Source: Bacteroidaceae bacterium
Lineage (GTDB): Bacteria; Bacteroidota; Bacteroidia; Bacteroidales; Bacteroidaceae
Length of the DNA: 38,049 nucleotides
Direction: 5' to 3'
Assembly: GCA_017965425.1 (NCBI GenBank)
Contig: JAGCPY010000059.1
Location: 1 to 38,049 of the forward strand
Under the pieces are notes generated by a model. That model worked only from the letters and a program-made list of their open reading frames with translations. It had not been told where the DNA came from and searched no databases. The position numbers and the translations under genes were made by a program. This document shows positions 8,380-20,617 of the stretch, in pieces (positions within the stretch are counted from its first letter, which is position 1; every line of letters begins with the position of its first letter).

Positions 8380-8412
8380 CTCGTTTTTACCCTCGTTTAC
8401 CCTCGTTTTATG
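8380..8412 (+). repeat. Short tandem repeat CTCGTTTTAC, three units
   Basis: ACTCGTTTTTACC, CTCGTTTACC and CTCGTTTTATG follow one another directly between the clpX hairpin and the recQ promoter. The units are near identical. No function is evident; it could be slipped-strand duplication. Confidence 0.55.
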
Positions 8413-8441
8413 TGTTTTTTGTAAAAAAATGAGTCGAAAAG

Positions 8442-8473
8442 TTGCAAGATACGGGAAAAAGTGTATAACTTTG
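8442..8473 (+). promoter_or_regulatory. Bacteroidota-type promoter of recQ
   Basis: TTG at 8442-8444 and TAACTTTG at 8466-8473 (TAnnTTTG) are separated by 21 bases, which fits the -33/-7 consensus. The recQ ATG is 62 bases downstream. Confidence 0.7.
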
Positions 8474-8534
8474 TAACGCCGCATGAAAAGGCACACACCA
8501 AGAACGCATTACAAGCCATACATATCAGCCAGAC

Positions 8535-10709
8535 ATGAAGACCCATCAAGACTTGACGAGAGAACTGAAGCACTACTTCGGCTTTGACACCTTTAAAGGC
8601 GACCAGGAAGCCATCATCCTCAACCTGATGTCAGGACGTGACACTTTTGTGCTCATGCCAACAGGTGGCGGAAAGTCGCTCTGTTACCAGTTGCCTGCCC
8701 TGCTTATGGAAGGAACTGCCATCGTCATATCGCCACTCATTGCCCTAATGAAGAATCAGGTCGATGCCATCCGGCAGGTTAGCGCTGACGATGGCATCGC
8801 TCATTATATGAATTCGTCGCTCAACCGCGCGGCGCTTGAACAGGTGAAGACCGATGTCTTGGCCGGACGCACAAAACTTCTCTACGTGGCACCCGAGTCG
8901 CTCACCAAGGAAGAGAATGTCGATTTTCTCCGACAAGTCAAGATTTCATTCTATGCTGTCGATGAGGCTCACTGTATCTCGGAGTGGGGTCACGACTTCC
9001 GACCCGAATACCGGCGCATCCGGCCCATCGTGAATATCCTTGGCGTGGCACCTCTCATCGCCCTTACTGCCACGGCAACGGACAAGGTGCGCGACGACAT
9101 CAAGAAGAACCTCGGAATGCCAGACTGCGACGAGTTCTGCAGTTCCTTCAACCGTCCCAACCTTTATTATGAAGTGCGTCCTAAGACCAAGGAGATAGAC
9201 AAGGAAATCGTTCGCTTTATCCGTCAGAATCCCGACAAGCGCGGCATCATCTATTGTCTCAGCCGCCGCAGGGTCGAGGAGTTGGCCGAGATCCTGCGTG
9301 CCAACGACATCAACGCACGTGCCTATCACGCGGGAATGGACAACCAGACACGCACCGAGACGCAAGACGCTTTCGTCATGGACGAGATAGATGTCATTGT
9401 TGCCACCATCGCCTTCGGCATGGGAATTGATAAGCCGGATGTCCGATTCGTCATCCACTATGACATTCCCAAGAGTCTCGAAGGCTACTATCAGGAAACC
9501 GGACGTGCTGGTCGTGACGGCGGTGAGGGTAAGTGCATCACTTTCTATACCTACAAAGATCTTCAGAAACTCGAGAAGTTCATGGAAGGAAAGCCTGTTG
9601 CCGAACAGGACATCGGGCGACAGCTCTTGCAGGAAACCGCTTCCTACGCCGAGACGTCGGTCTGCCGTCGCCGTGTCCTCCTCCATTACTTCGGAGAGGA
9701 GTACACCGAGGACAATTGCCACAACTGCGACAACTGCCTGCACCCGAAGAACCTCATCGAAGCCCGCAACGAGTTGCAGTTGGCTCTTCAGGTCGTGTTG
9801 GCCATCAAGGAAAACTTCAAAGTGCCGCACGTCATCGACGTCCTCGTTGGTAATCCCACCGAGGAAGTCCTCGCCCACAAGCACGACGATCTTAGCTGCT
9901 TCGGTAGTGGCGACGGCAAGGATGCTCGTTTCTGGAATACCGTTCTGCGGCAGGCATTGCTCAACGGCTATATTTACAAAGAAGTTGAGAACTATGGCCT
10001 CTTGAAGCTCACTGAAAAAGGGCGGCAGTTTATCAAGAAGCCCGTCTCGTTCATGATCTCCGAGGATAACAACTTCGACAGCGACTATGTTGACCCCGAG
10101 TCCACTGGCACCAGTGCGCTCGACGAGCCTCTCTTCCAGATGCTCAAGGACCTGCGCAAGCGCGTTGCACGCGACAAACAGATACCACCTTACGTTATTT
10201 TTCAAGATGCTAGCCTTGAGGCAATGGCCACCGTCTATCCTGTCACGATCGACGAGCTCAAGAATATTCCTGGCGTCGGCGAAGGCAAAGCCAAACGCTA
10301 TGGTAAGGAATTTTGCCAACTTATCATGAGACATTGCGAGGAGAACGAAATCGAAAGGCCTGAAGACCTCCGCATCCGCACTGTCGTCAACAAGAGTAAG
10401 AACAAAGTCAGCATCATTCAAAGCGTTGACCGCAAGGTGGATCTGGCCGTACTTGCCAACAGCAAGGGAATGGAGTTCGAGGAGCTGCTCGATGAGCTGG
10501 AAGCCATTGTCTATAGCGGCACGAAGCTCGACATCAACTACTATCTCAATTCCATCATGGACGCCGACCAGATTGAGGACATCTTCGAGTACTTCCGTGA
10601 GAGCGACACCGACCGACTGTCCGAAGCTCTCGACGAACTTGAAGACGAATACACCGAGGATCAGATCCGTCTCGTCCGTCTCAAATTCATCTCGGAAATG
10701 GGCAACTGA
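8535..10709 (+). CDS. recQ: ATP-dependent DNA helicase RecQ
   Basis: 724 residues. Helicase core: Q-motif region FDTFKGDQEAI, Walker A TGGGKS (43-48), DEAH box (143-146), motif III LTATAT, and motifs V/VI FGMGIDKPDVRFVIH and YYQETGRAGRDG. The RQC zinc site has Cys377, Cys395, Cys398 and Cys401 (CHNCDNC). An HRDC domain lies at ~530-603, ending in the helix-hairpin-like IPGVGEGKAKRYG. A ~110-residue tail follows that resembles the HTH_40 region found after HRDC in Bacteroidota RecQ. It unwinds DNA 3'-to-5' in recombination repair and replication-fork rescue. It is longer than the 609-residue E. coli enzyme because of this tail. It has its own promoter and terminator. Confidence 0.96.
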   Translation: MKTHQDLTRELKHYFGFDTFKGDQEAIILNLMSGRDTFVLMPTGGGKSLCYQLPALLMEGTAIVISPLIALMKNQVDAIRQVSADDGIAHYMNSSLNRAALEQVKTDVLAGRTKLLYVAPESLTKEENVDFLRQVKISFYAVDEAHCISEWGHDFRPEYRRIRPIVNILGVAPLIALTATATDKVRDDIKKNLGMPDCDEFCSSFNRPNLYYEVRPKTKEIDKEIVRFIRQNPDKRGIIYCLSRRRVEELAEILRANDINARAYHAGMDNQTRTETQDAFVMDEIDVIVATIAFGMGIDKPDVRFVIHYDIPKSLEGYYQETGRAGRDGGEGKCITFYTYKDLQKLEKFMEGKPVAEQDIGRQLLQETASYAETSVCRRRVLLHYFGEEYTEDNCHNCDNCLHPKNLIEARNELQLALQVVLAIKENFKVPHVIDVLVGNPTEEVLAHKHDDLSCFGSGDGKDARFWNTVLRQALLNGYIYKEVENYGLLKLTEKGRQFIKKPVSFMISEDNNFDSDYVDPESTGTSALDEPLFQMLKDLRKRVARDKQIPPYVIFQDASLEAMATVYPVTIDELKNIPGVGEGKAKRYGKEFCQLIMRHCEENEIERPEDLRIRTVVNKSKNKVSIIQSVDRKVDLAVLANSKGMEFEELLDELEAIVYSGTKLDINYYLNSIMDADQIEDIFEYFRESDTDRLSEALDELEDEYTEDQIRLVRLKFISEMGN

Positions 10710-10744
10710 CGGGACGGACGGAACATATACACCTTTAGTTCGGA

Positions 10745-10783
10745 ACGTGTACACCTTCAACGCCGAAGGTGTACACGTTTTTG
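10745..10783 (+). terminator. Rho-independent terminator of recQ
   Basis: A perfect 14-bp stem (10745-10758 with 10765-10778), a 6-base loop and TTTTT immediately after. The arm sequence ACGTGTACACCTTC resembles the arm of the hairpin after trpS, suggesting both belong to one dispersed hairpin family. Confidence 0.9.
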
Positions 10784-10873
10784 AATGAACGTTAATAGCT
10801 TGTCGTCTTTTGGCCTTTTCCTGCACTCGTGAGTGCGAATCTGTGTTAATCTGTGGTTAAATCCCCTTCAACC

Positions 10874-10905
10874 TTTGGCCATGTCGAGGAAAAGCTGTAT
10901 TTTTG
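10874..10905 (+). promoter_or_regulatory. Bacteroidota-type promoter of guaB
   Basis: TTTG at 10874-10877 and TATTTTTG at 10898-10905 with 20 bases between: a full match to TTTG-N19/21-TAnnTTTG. The leader to the guaB ATG at 10935 is short and A/T-rich. Confidence 0.85.
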
Positions 10906-10919
10906 CGCGCAATAAATAA

Positions 10920-12413
<1,494 letters not shown>

Positions 12414-12453
12414 GATAGTGGAAACAATAAAATTAAGATAAGTATTCTAAGCA

Positions 12454-13875
12454 ATGAAAACAACCATTATTTCAGCCTTTTTTGCTATGGCCGCCATGTT
12501 GGTCTCTGCACAGAATGATCCTGTGGTCATGCGCATCAATGGCAAAAACGTCACGCGAAGCGAATTTGAATACAACTTCAATAAGAACAACACCGACGGG
12601 GTCATTGATCGAAAGAGCATCGATGAGTACACTGAACTCTTCATCAATTACAAGTTGAAAGTGGAGGCGGCTCTTGAAGCCCACTACGACACCATGAAGA
12701 GCTATCAGGAAGAATTCCGCACTTATCGTGACCAGCAGATTCGCCCCTTGCTCGTCGCTCCCGAAGCCGAGGAAGTCGAGGTGCGTAATTATTACAACCA
12801 AATGCTGGCGCAGCTCGACGGCAAGAACCTAATCCAGCCTGCCCACATCTTTGTGCGCTTGCCCCAACAGGCAACAAGTGATCAACAGGCTGCGGCCAAA
12901 CAAAAGATAGACAGCATCTATGCCGTGCTGAAGGGAGGCGCAGACTTTGCAGCCACAGCTGCATCGGCTTCTGAAGACAAGGGCACCGGACAACGTGGCG
13001 GCATCATTGGGTGGATTGGCCCGAAGCAACTGCTCAAAGAGGTGGAAGACGCGGCTTACGCTCTGAAGAAAGGCGAGATGGGGGCTCCCATGCAATCCAC
13101 GGTCGGTTGGCATATTCTCAAACTGATGGACGAGCGTCCTCTTGAACCCTATGACACTTTGGCACCGCGCATCCGTCAGTTCCTGGAGTCTCGCGGCATG
13201 AAAGACCAACTGGCAAATGCCGTGGTGGACAGTTTGGCTAAAGCTTCGGGTGGCAAGACTGCCGAACAAATCCTTGACGAACAGAGTGACCGCTTGGCCG
13301 CTCAGGACGATGAATTGAAGTATTTGATTCAGGAATACCATGACGGTCTTCTTCTCTACGAAATCTGCAATCGGACTATTTGGGAACCTGCTGCCAAGGA
13401 CACCACTGCCCTTGTGAAGTACTTTAAAAAGAACAAGAAGAAGTATGCTTATGAGAAGCCGCACTATGCCGGAGCCTTGTTGCAGGCGCTCACACCCGAC
13501 CTCTTGCGTCAAGTGCAGAAAGCACTCAAGGGCAAGGAAGAAGACACATGGGCTGGCATCGTTAAGTCGCAGTTCAATAAAGACAGCGTACAGGTGCGCT
13601 TCGAGCGTCGTGTGTTCGAACAAGGCGAGAATGCGTTGGTTGACTCTCTGGCCTTTGGCATCCGTGCAGGTAAGACTCGTCCCAGCCAGAAGTTCTCTGC
13701 TGTTGGTCTCGCGGGTCGCCTGTTGAAGAAAGGCCCCAAGGTCTGGACGGACGTCAGTGCACAGGTCGTTGCCGACTATCAGGCACTGAAGGAACAGGAG
13801 TTCGTGGACGAGTTGCGCCGTCGCTACAAAGTGGAAGTCTATAAGGAAGCCCTCAATACTGTCAACAATCACTGA
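12454..13875 (+). CDS. Exported peptidyl-prolyl isomerase, parvulin (PpiC) type
   Basis: 473 residues. A signal peptide (first ~19 residues, ending MLVSAQN) indicates export to the periplasm. A SurA-N-like helical part is followed by one clear parvulin domain at about 125-235: QPAHIFVRLP, then FAATAASASEDKGTGQRGG and GWHILKLMDERP, the conserved rotamase strands. The C-terminal 230 residues show no recognised catalytic motif and may be a second, degenerate domain plus a chaperone arm. It probably helps fold outer-membrane proteins. The stop overlaps the next gene's start by one base (TGATG), so the two isomerases are translationally coupled. Confidence 0.85.
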   Translation: MKTTIISAFFAMAAMLVSAQNDPVVMRINGKNVTRSEFEYNFNKNNTDGVIDRKSIDEYTELFINYKLKVEAALEAHYDTMKSYQEEFRTYRDQQIRPLLVAPEAEEVEVRNYYNQMLAQLDGKNLIQPAHIFVRLPQQATSDQQAAAKQKIDSIYAVLKGGADFAATAASASEDKGTGQRGGIIGWIGPKQLLKEVEDAAYALKKGEMGAPMQSTVGWHILKLMDERPLEPYDTLAPRIRQFLESRGMKDQLANAVVDSLAKASGGKTAEQILDEQSDRLAAQDDELKYLIQEYHDGLLLYEICNRTIWEPAAKDTTALVKYFKKNKKKYAYEKPHYAGALLQALTPDLLRQVQKALKGKEEDTWAGIVKSQFNKDSVQVRFERRVFEQGENALVDSLAFGIRAGKTRPSQKFSAVGLAGRLLKKGPKVWTDVSAQVVADYQALKEQEFVDELRRRYKVEVYKEALNTVNNH

Positions 13876-15239
13876 TGAAACTCAAGAACCTATTGACTGG
13901 GGCGCTGTTGGCACTGTCCACATCGGTTGCAGCGCAGCAGAACAACGTTATCGACGAAGTCATCTGGGTCGTAGGTGACGAGGCTATCTTGCGCAGCGAT
14001 GTCGAGAAAGCGCGCCAACAGATGCAACGCCTCAACGGAAACCCCTATTGCGTCATCCCCGAGAATCTGGCGCTTCAGAAACTCTTCCTCCACCAAGCGG
14101 TGCTGGACAGCATCGAAGTCAACGATGAGACCGTCAACCGTTATGTCGAGGGCTACCTTAACGAGTGGGTGCAGATGGCAGGCTCCCGTGAAAAACTTGA
14201 AGAGTATCGCGGCATGACATTTAGCCAGATACGTGAAGAGACCTTCGACATGGTCAAGGACAACCAGATCATGGAAGAAATGCGCAGAGAACTGACCAAG
14301 GACATCAAGGTCACGCCTGCTGAAGTGCGCCACTTCTTCAAAGATATGCCGGAAGACTCGCTGCCCCTCATTCCAACTCAGGTGGAGGTGGAACTGCTGA
14401 CCGAGCACCCGCGTATTCAGCAAGAAGAAATCGACCGTGTCAAAGGATTGTTGCGCGAATACAGCGAACGCATTAACAATGGCGAGATGTCGTTCTCCAC
14501 GATGGCTCGCATGTATAGTGAGGACACAGGTTCCGCCCGTCAGGGAGGAGAGATGGACTACATGAGCAAGATGGATCTCGACCCTGCCTTTGCCAACGTC
14601 GCATGGACGCTGAATGACCCCAGCAAGGTGTCGAAAATCGTGGAGTCGAAGTACGGCTACCATATCATCCAACTCGTCGATAAGCGCGGTGACAAGCTTA
14701 AACTCCGTCACATTCTCAAGAAGCCTCTGGTGGACCAGAAAGATGTGGATGCCTGCCTCTCGCGTCTTGACTCCATTATTCAAGACATCAAAGAAGGGAA
14801 ATTTACCTTTGAAGACGCTGCTTCTCTCTTGTCTGATGACAAGGACTCACGCAGCAACCACGGTTTGATGACAAATGTGGCTATCGATGAAGTCGCTGGT
14901 GAACGCATCCGCACGTCCCGCTTCAAGATGTCTGAGTTGCCTTCGGAAATCGCACGAGTTGTCGAGGGACTTGACATTGGAGAGATATCCAAGCCCTTCA
15001 CGATGATTGATAAGGCTGGCAAGCAACAGTGTTGTGTCGTCAAGCTGAAGAACCGCATCAAAGCCCATGCTGCCACCATCAATGAGGACTTTCAGGTGTT
15101 GAGCCAAATCGTTCGCAACAAACACTCGGAAGAATTCATCGAAAAATGGATCCGAGAGAAGCAGCGCACGACATACATCCGCATCAATCCCGAGTGGGTC
15201 AACTGTGAATTCAAGTACCCAGGATGGGTCAAGGATTGA
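13875..15239 (+). CDS. SurA-like periplasmic chaperone with two parvulin domains
   Basis: 454 residues. A signal peptide ending around SVAAQQ is followed by the SurA N-terminal phrase NNVIDEVIWVVGDEAILRSD, which matches the 'vvD.ivavVn.e.I..sd' start of SurA. The first parvulin domain is at ~170-275 (FSTMARMYSEDTGSARQGGE, then KYGYHIIQLVDKRGDKLKLRHI). The second is at ~280-390 and is less regular (FTFEDAASLLSDDKDSRSNHG). SurA escorts unfolded outer-membrane proteins across the periplasm. It lies between another parvulin and an OstA-like gene, so this operon section is devoted to outer-membrane assembly. I withhold the symbol surA because the two paralogues cannot be ranked as orthologue from sequence alone. 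Confidence 0.87.
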   Translation: MKLKNLLTGALLALSTSVAAQQNNVIDEVIWVVGDEAILRSDVEKARQQMQRLNGNPYCVIPENLALQKLFLHQAVLDSIEVNDETVNRYVEGYLNEWVQMAGSREKLEEYRGMTFSQIREETFDMVKDNQIMEEMRRELTKDIKVTPAEVRHFFKDMPEDSLPLIPTQVEVELLTEHPRIQQEEIDRVKGLLREYSERINNGEMSFSTMARMYSEDTGSARQGGEMDYMSKMDLDPAFANVAWTLNDPSKVSKIVESKYGYHIIQLVDKRGDKLKLRHILKKPLVDQKDVDACLSRLDSIIQDIKEGKFTFEDAASLLSDDKDSRSNHGLMTNVAIDEVAGERIRTSRFKMSELPSEIARVVEGLDIGEISKPFTMIDKAGKQQCCVVKLKNRIKAHAATINEDFQVLSQIVRNKHSEEFIEKWIREKQRTTYIRINPEWVNCEFKYPGWVKD

Positions 15240-15309
15240 AAGAACAAGTTTCATACCTGGACTTTTCTACATGGAAGGGAAGTAGTTACCAACCAAGACG
15301 CATAAACCC

Positions 15310-17064
15310 TTGAAAGCAAGACTGCCCATCATATTCCTGTTCAGCCTCGCTGCCCTCTGCCTGATGGCAAATGTTTCCACGCCTCTTCAGCCAGAGGGGA
15401 AGGGGAGTGCGTCGTCAAAATCTTCTGCCCGTCACAGTTCCAAGCCACGTAAGCAGAGCGATCAGCGCATTCACCTGTTGCACGCCGATGAGCTTTACTA
15501 CAACCAGCGCATCCATCGCGAAGCACAGATTCTCGTGGGCAATGTCCGTTTCCGTCATGAAGGCGTCATTCTTACCTGCGACAGCGCTCTTTACTTCCAG
15601 GCAGATAACTCTTTCGACGCTTTTGGGAACGTTCACATGAATCAGGCCGACACTTTGACCCTTGTCTCAGACGTCCTCTTCTACGATGGCGCAGACCAGT
15701 TGGCACGGGCGCGTCATCATGTCGTGCTCACCCACCGCGAGAGTCGCCTCTATTGTGATTCCCTTGACTACGACCGTCTTTATGACCTTGGCTACTTCTT
15801 CAATGGCGGACGCCTTGTAGATAAGGAGAATATCCTCACCAGTGAATGGGGACAGTACAGCCCCTCCACTCGGGAAGCGGTCTTCAACTACAACGTTGAC
15901 CTGAAGAATCCTAACTTTACCCTCATCAGCGACACCCTTCACTATAATACGGGAACAGGTTTTGCCCGCATCGTCGGCCCCTCCAACATTGACAGTGAAG
16001 ACAATCACATCTATAGTGAACGCGGCACCTACGACACTCACGCCGATCGTGCCTATCTCCTCGACCGCTCCATCGTCAGCAATCTTGGTACCAGCATCGA
16101 GGGTGACAGCCTTTACTATCAGGGCGACAGCGCGCTCTCCAAGGCTTTCGGAAACGTAATCTACATTGATAAAGACAACCGCAACGAGTTCCGTGGACAC
16201 TATGCCCTCTATTGCGACTCCACAGGCTATGCAGAGGCTGCCGATAGCGCGGTGTGTATTGACTACTCGCAGCGCGACACCTTTTATATACACGCCGACA
16301 CCTTCAAACTCTTCACCTATCCTGTTATCCCCGACTCTTTGGCGGGCGACTCTGCTGCGCTGGCGGCCAGCGATTCCGTGTGGCGCGAGTTGAGAGCCTA
16401 CAACCATGTTCGGGCTTATCGCGTTGATCTCCAAGGTGTCTGTGATTCGCTCGTTTTCATCTCTCGCGACTCGTGTATGACCATGTACCACGATCCGATT
16501 CTCTGGCAGAATGGCCAGCAGTTGTTGGGCGAGGAAATCAAGGCGTGGATGAACGATTCCACGATTGACTCTACCCACGTCATCCGCCAGGCCTTGTCCG
16601 TAGAACGCATTGACAGCATGTCCTACAACCAAGCTACTGGCAACATCATGCGCTCTTACTTCAGCAATGGACAGATGCACACGAGCGTGGTTGAGGGTAA
16701 TGTGATTGTCAATTACTTCCCTTTCGACTCGGATAGCCTGATGATAGGAATGCTCCATGCTGAAGGCAGCCTGCTCAATCTTTATATGGGTGAGCACCAA
16801 CTGGAGAAAATCATGTTCATCGGCGAGACAGACGGCCGCCTTCATCCGCTTGCCCTGACCCCGTTCAAGGAGCGTTGTTTGGAGAACTTTGTATGGTTCG
16901 ACTATGTCCGTCCGCTCAATAAAGACGACATCTTCCATTGGCGTCCCAAGAAGCAGGGGACAGAGCTGAAGCCCTCTGTGCACCACACACCACCCCGTTC
17001 AAAGGGAGGTCCCAAAGCCGACAAAGCCGTCGAGAAACAAGCAAAGGTGAAAGCCTTGCGCTGA
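15310..17064 (+). CDS. OstA/LptA-like exported protein
   Basis: 584 residues. It starts with a TTG codon: the reading frame has a stop (TAG at 15283) and no ATG between it and the signal peptide MKARLPIIFLFSLAALCLMA. The next in-frame ATG would delete most of that signal. The body is a run of beta-strand repeats of the OstA/LptA kind: HADELYYNQ, AQILVGNVRF, LTCDSALYFQADNSFDAFGN and VHMNQADTLTLVSD, with many -GN-V- turns. LptA/OstA proteins form the periplasmic bridge that carries LPS to the outer membrane. This one is far longer than enteric LptA (~185) and has a basic, low-complexity C-terminus. It follows two parvulins by 70 bases. LptB is encoded at 4027, but the two genes are not in one operon. 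Confidence 0.83.
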   Translation: MKARLPIIFLFSLAALCLMANVSTPLQPEGKGSASSKSSARHSSKPRKQSDQRIHLLHADELYYNQRIHREAQILVGNVRFRHEGVILTCDSALYFQADNSFDAFGNVHMNQADTLTLVSDVLFYDGADQLARARHHVVLTHRESRLYCDSLDYDRLYDLGYFFNGGRLVDKENILTSEWGQYSPSTREAVFNYNVDLKNPNFTLISDTLHYNTGTGFARIVGPSNIDSEDNHIYSERGTYDTHADRAYLLDRSIVSNLGTSIEGDSLYYQGDSALSKAFGNVIYIDKDNRNEFRGHYALYCDSTGYAEAADSAVCIDYSQRDTFYIHADTFKLFTYPVIPDSLAGDSAALAASDSVWRELRAYNHVRAYRVDLQGVCDSLVFISRDSCMTMYHDPILWQNGQQLLGEEIKAWMNDSTIDSTHVIRQALSVERIDSMSYNQATGNIMRSYFSNGQMHTSVVEGNVIVNYFPFDSDSLMIGMLHAEGSLLNLYMGEHQLEKIMFIGETDGRLHPLALTPFKERCLENFVWFDYVRPLNKDDIFHWRPKKQGTELKPSVHHTPPRSKGGPKADKAVEKQAKVKALR

Positions 17065-17127
17065 CAGCATATCATCTTTTGTCCGTCATTCATCAATCGT
17101 CATTTAATATACATCAATCTCTTCATT

Positions 17128-17424
17128 ATGGCACTCTTTACCACCCGCCAGCCACGGCGTTTCCGTGGTGTACACATCTACACCGATGAACGTAAGGAAA
17201 AGCTGGAGCGTCTCGTCGCCGAAGCCAAGCGTGAAGAGCAGATCCAGCGGGGCGAGACTCCTGAATATACTCCCGATATCGAGTCCTACCGTGGCAAGTT
17301 CGCCAAGAACCTCCACCGCGCCGACCCCGACCGCAAACGTCTTCATCCGGGCATTGCCATAGCCCTCATCGTCGTCCTTCTCATCATCTGGCATTATCTG
17401 TTGACTGGCAGTTTCCGTTTCTAA
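17128..17424 (+). CDS. Small membrane protein of unknown function
   Basis: 98 residues. An N-terminal basic stretch, a charged helix (DERKEKLERLVAEAKREEQ) and then one transmembrane segment near the C-terminus (GIAIALIVVLLIIWHYLL). This is probably a tail-anchored inner-membrane protein with a cytoplasmic helix. I recognise the arrangement 'small protein just before mutL' as recurring in Bacteroidales, but no function is known to me. The stop is 7 bases before the mutL start, so they are likely cotranslated. Confidence 0.75.
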   Translation: MALFTTRQPRRFRGVHIYTDERKEKLERLVAEAKREEQIQRGETPEYTPDIESYRGKFAKNLHRADPDRKRLHPGIAIALIVVLLIIWHYLLTGSFRF

Positions 17425-17431
17425 TCGTCTT

Positions 17432-20388
<2,957 letters not shown>

Positions 20389-20420
20389 GGTAGATTTCTC
20401 AGGTATTCAAACCCGTTGAG

Positions 20421-20458
20421 GAAGGTGTGTACGTTCAGCGTTGAACGTGCACACCTTC
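20421..20458 (+). terminator. Hairpin after trpS
   Basis: A 17-bp stem (20421-20437 with 20442-20458) with one G-U pair and a 4-base loop lies 32 bases after the trpS stop. There is no T-run directly after it, so termination may be factor-assisted. The arms read GAAGGTGTGTACGTTCA and are related to the recQ terminator arms. Confidence 0.7.
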
Positions 20459-20509
20459 TGCCGTTAACGTACATACGTTCAAGGAAAAACATGTGCACCT
20501 TCTGCCGTT
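20448..20509 (+). repeat. Direct repeat GTGCACCTTCTGCCGTT
   Basis: GTGCACACCTTCTGCCGTT (20448-20466) is repeated as GTGCACCTTCTGCCGTT (20493-20509), differing by a two-base deletion. The first copy overlaps the right arm of the trpS hairpin. The intervening AACGTACATACGTT is itself near palindromic. Confidence 0.7.
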
Positions 20510-20567
20510 TTCTTCTACATATTCCCTCCTTTTTATTTGTTTCTTGTCTTTTTCTCCTCAAAAAGGC

Positions 20568-20596
20568 TTGTGGATGAAAAAAAAACGTTACCTTTG
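20568..20596 (+). promoter_or_regulatory. Promoter of the CotH operon
   Basis: TTG at 20568-20570 and TACCTTTG (TAnnTTTG) at 20589-20596, 18 bases apart. The spacing is slightly short. The ATG at 20618 follows after 21 bases, which also supports that start over earlier in-frame codons that would lie inside the promoter. Confidence 0.65.
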
Positions 20597-20617
20597 CCGC
20601 GCAAACAATATCAAAAC

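Noticed and set aside
8946-10826. A 626-codon open frame on the minus strand across recQ
   Set aside because: It is the antisense shadow of recQ, which has full helicase, zinc and HRDC motifs. The minus-strand protein shows no known motif and has shadow-like composition.
15667-16986. A 439-codon minus-strand open frame opposite the OstA-like gene
   Set aside because: Antisense shadow: the plus-strand product has a signal peptide and OstA-type repeats, the other none.
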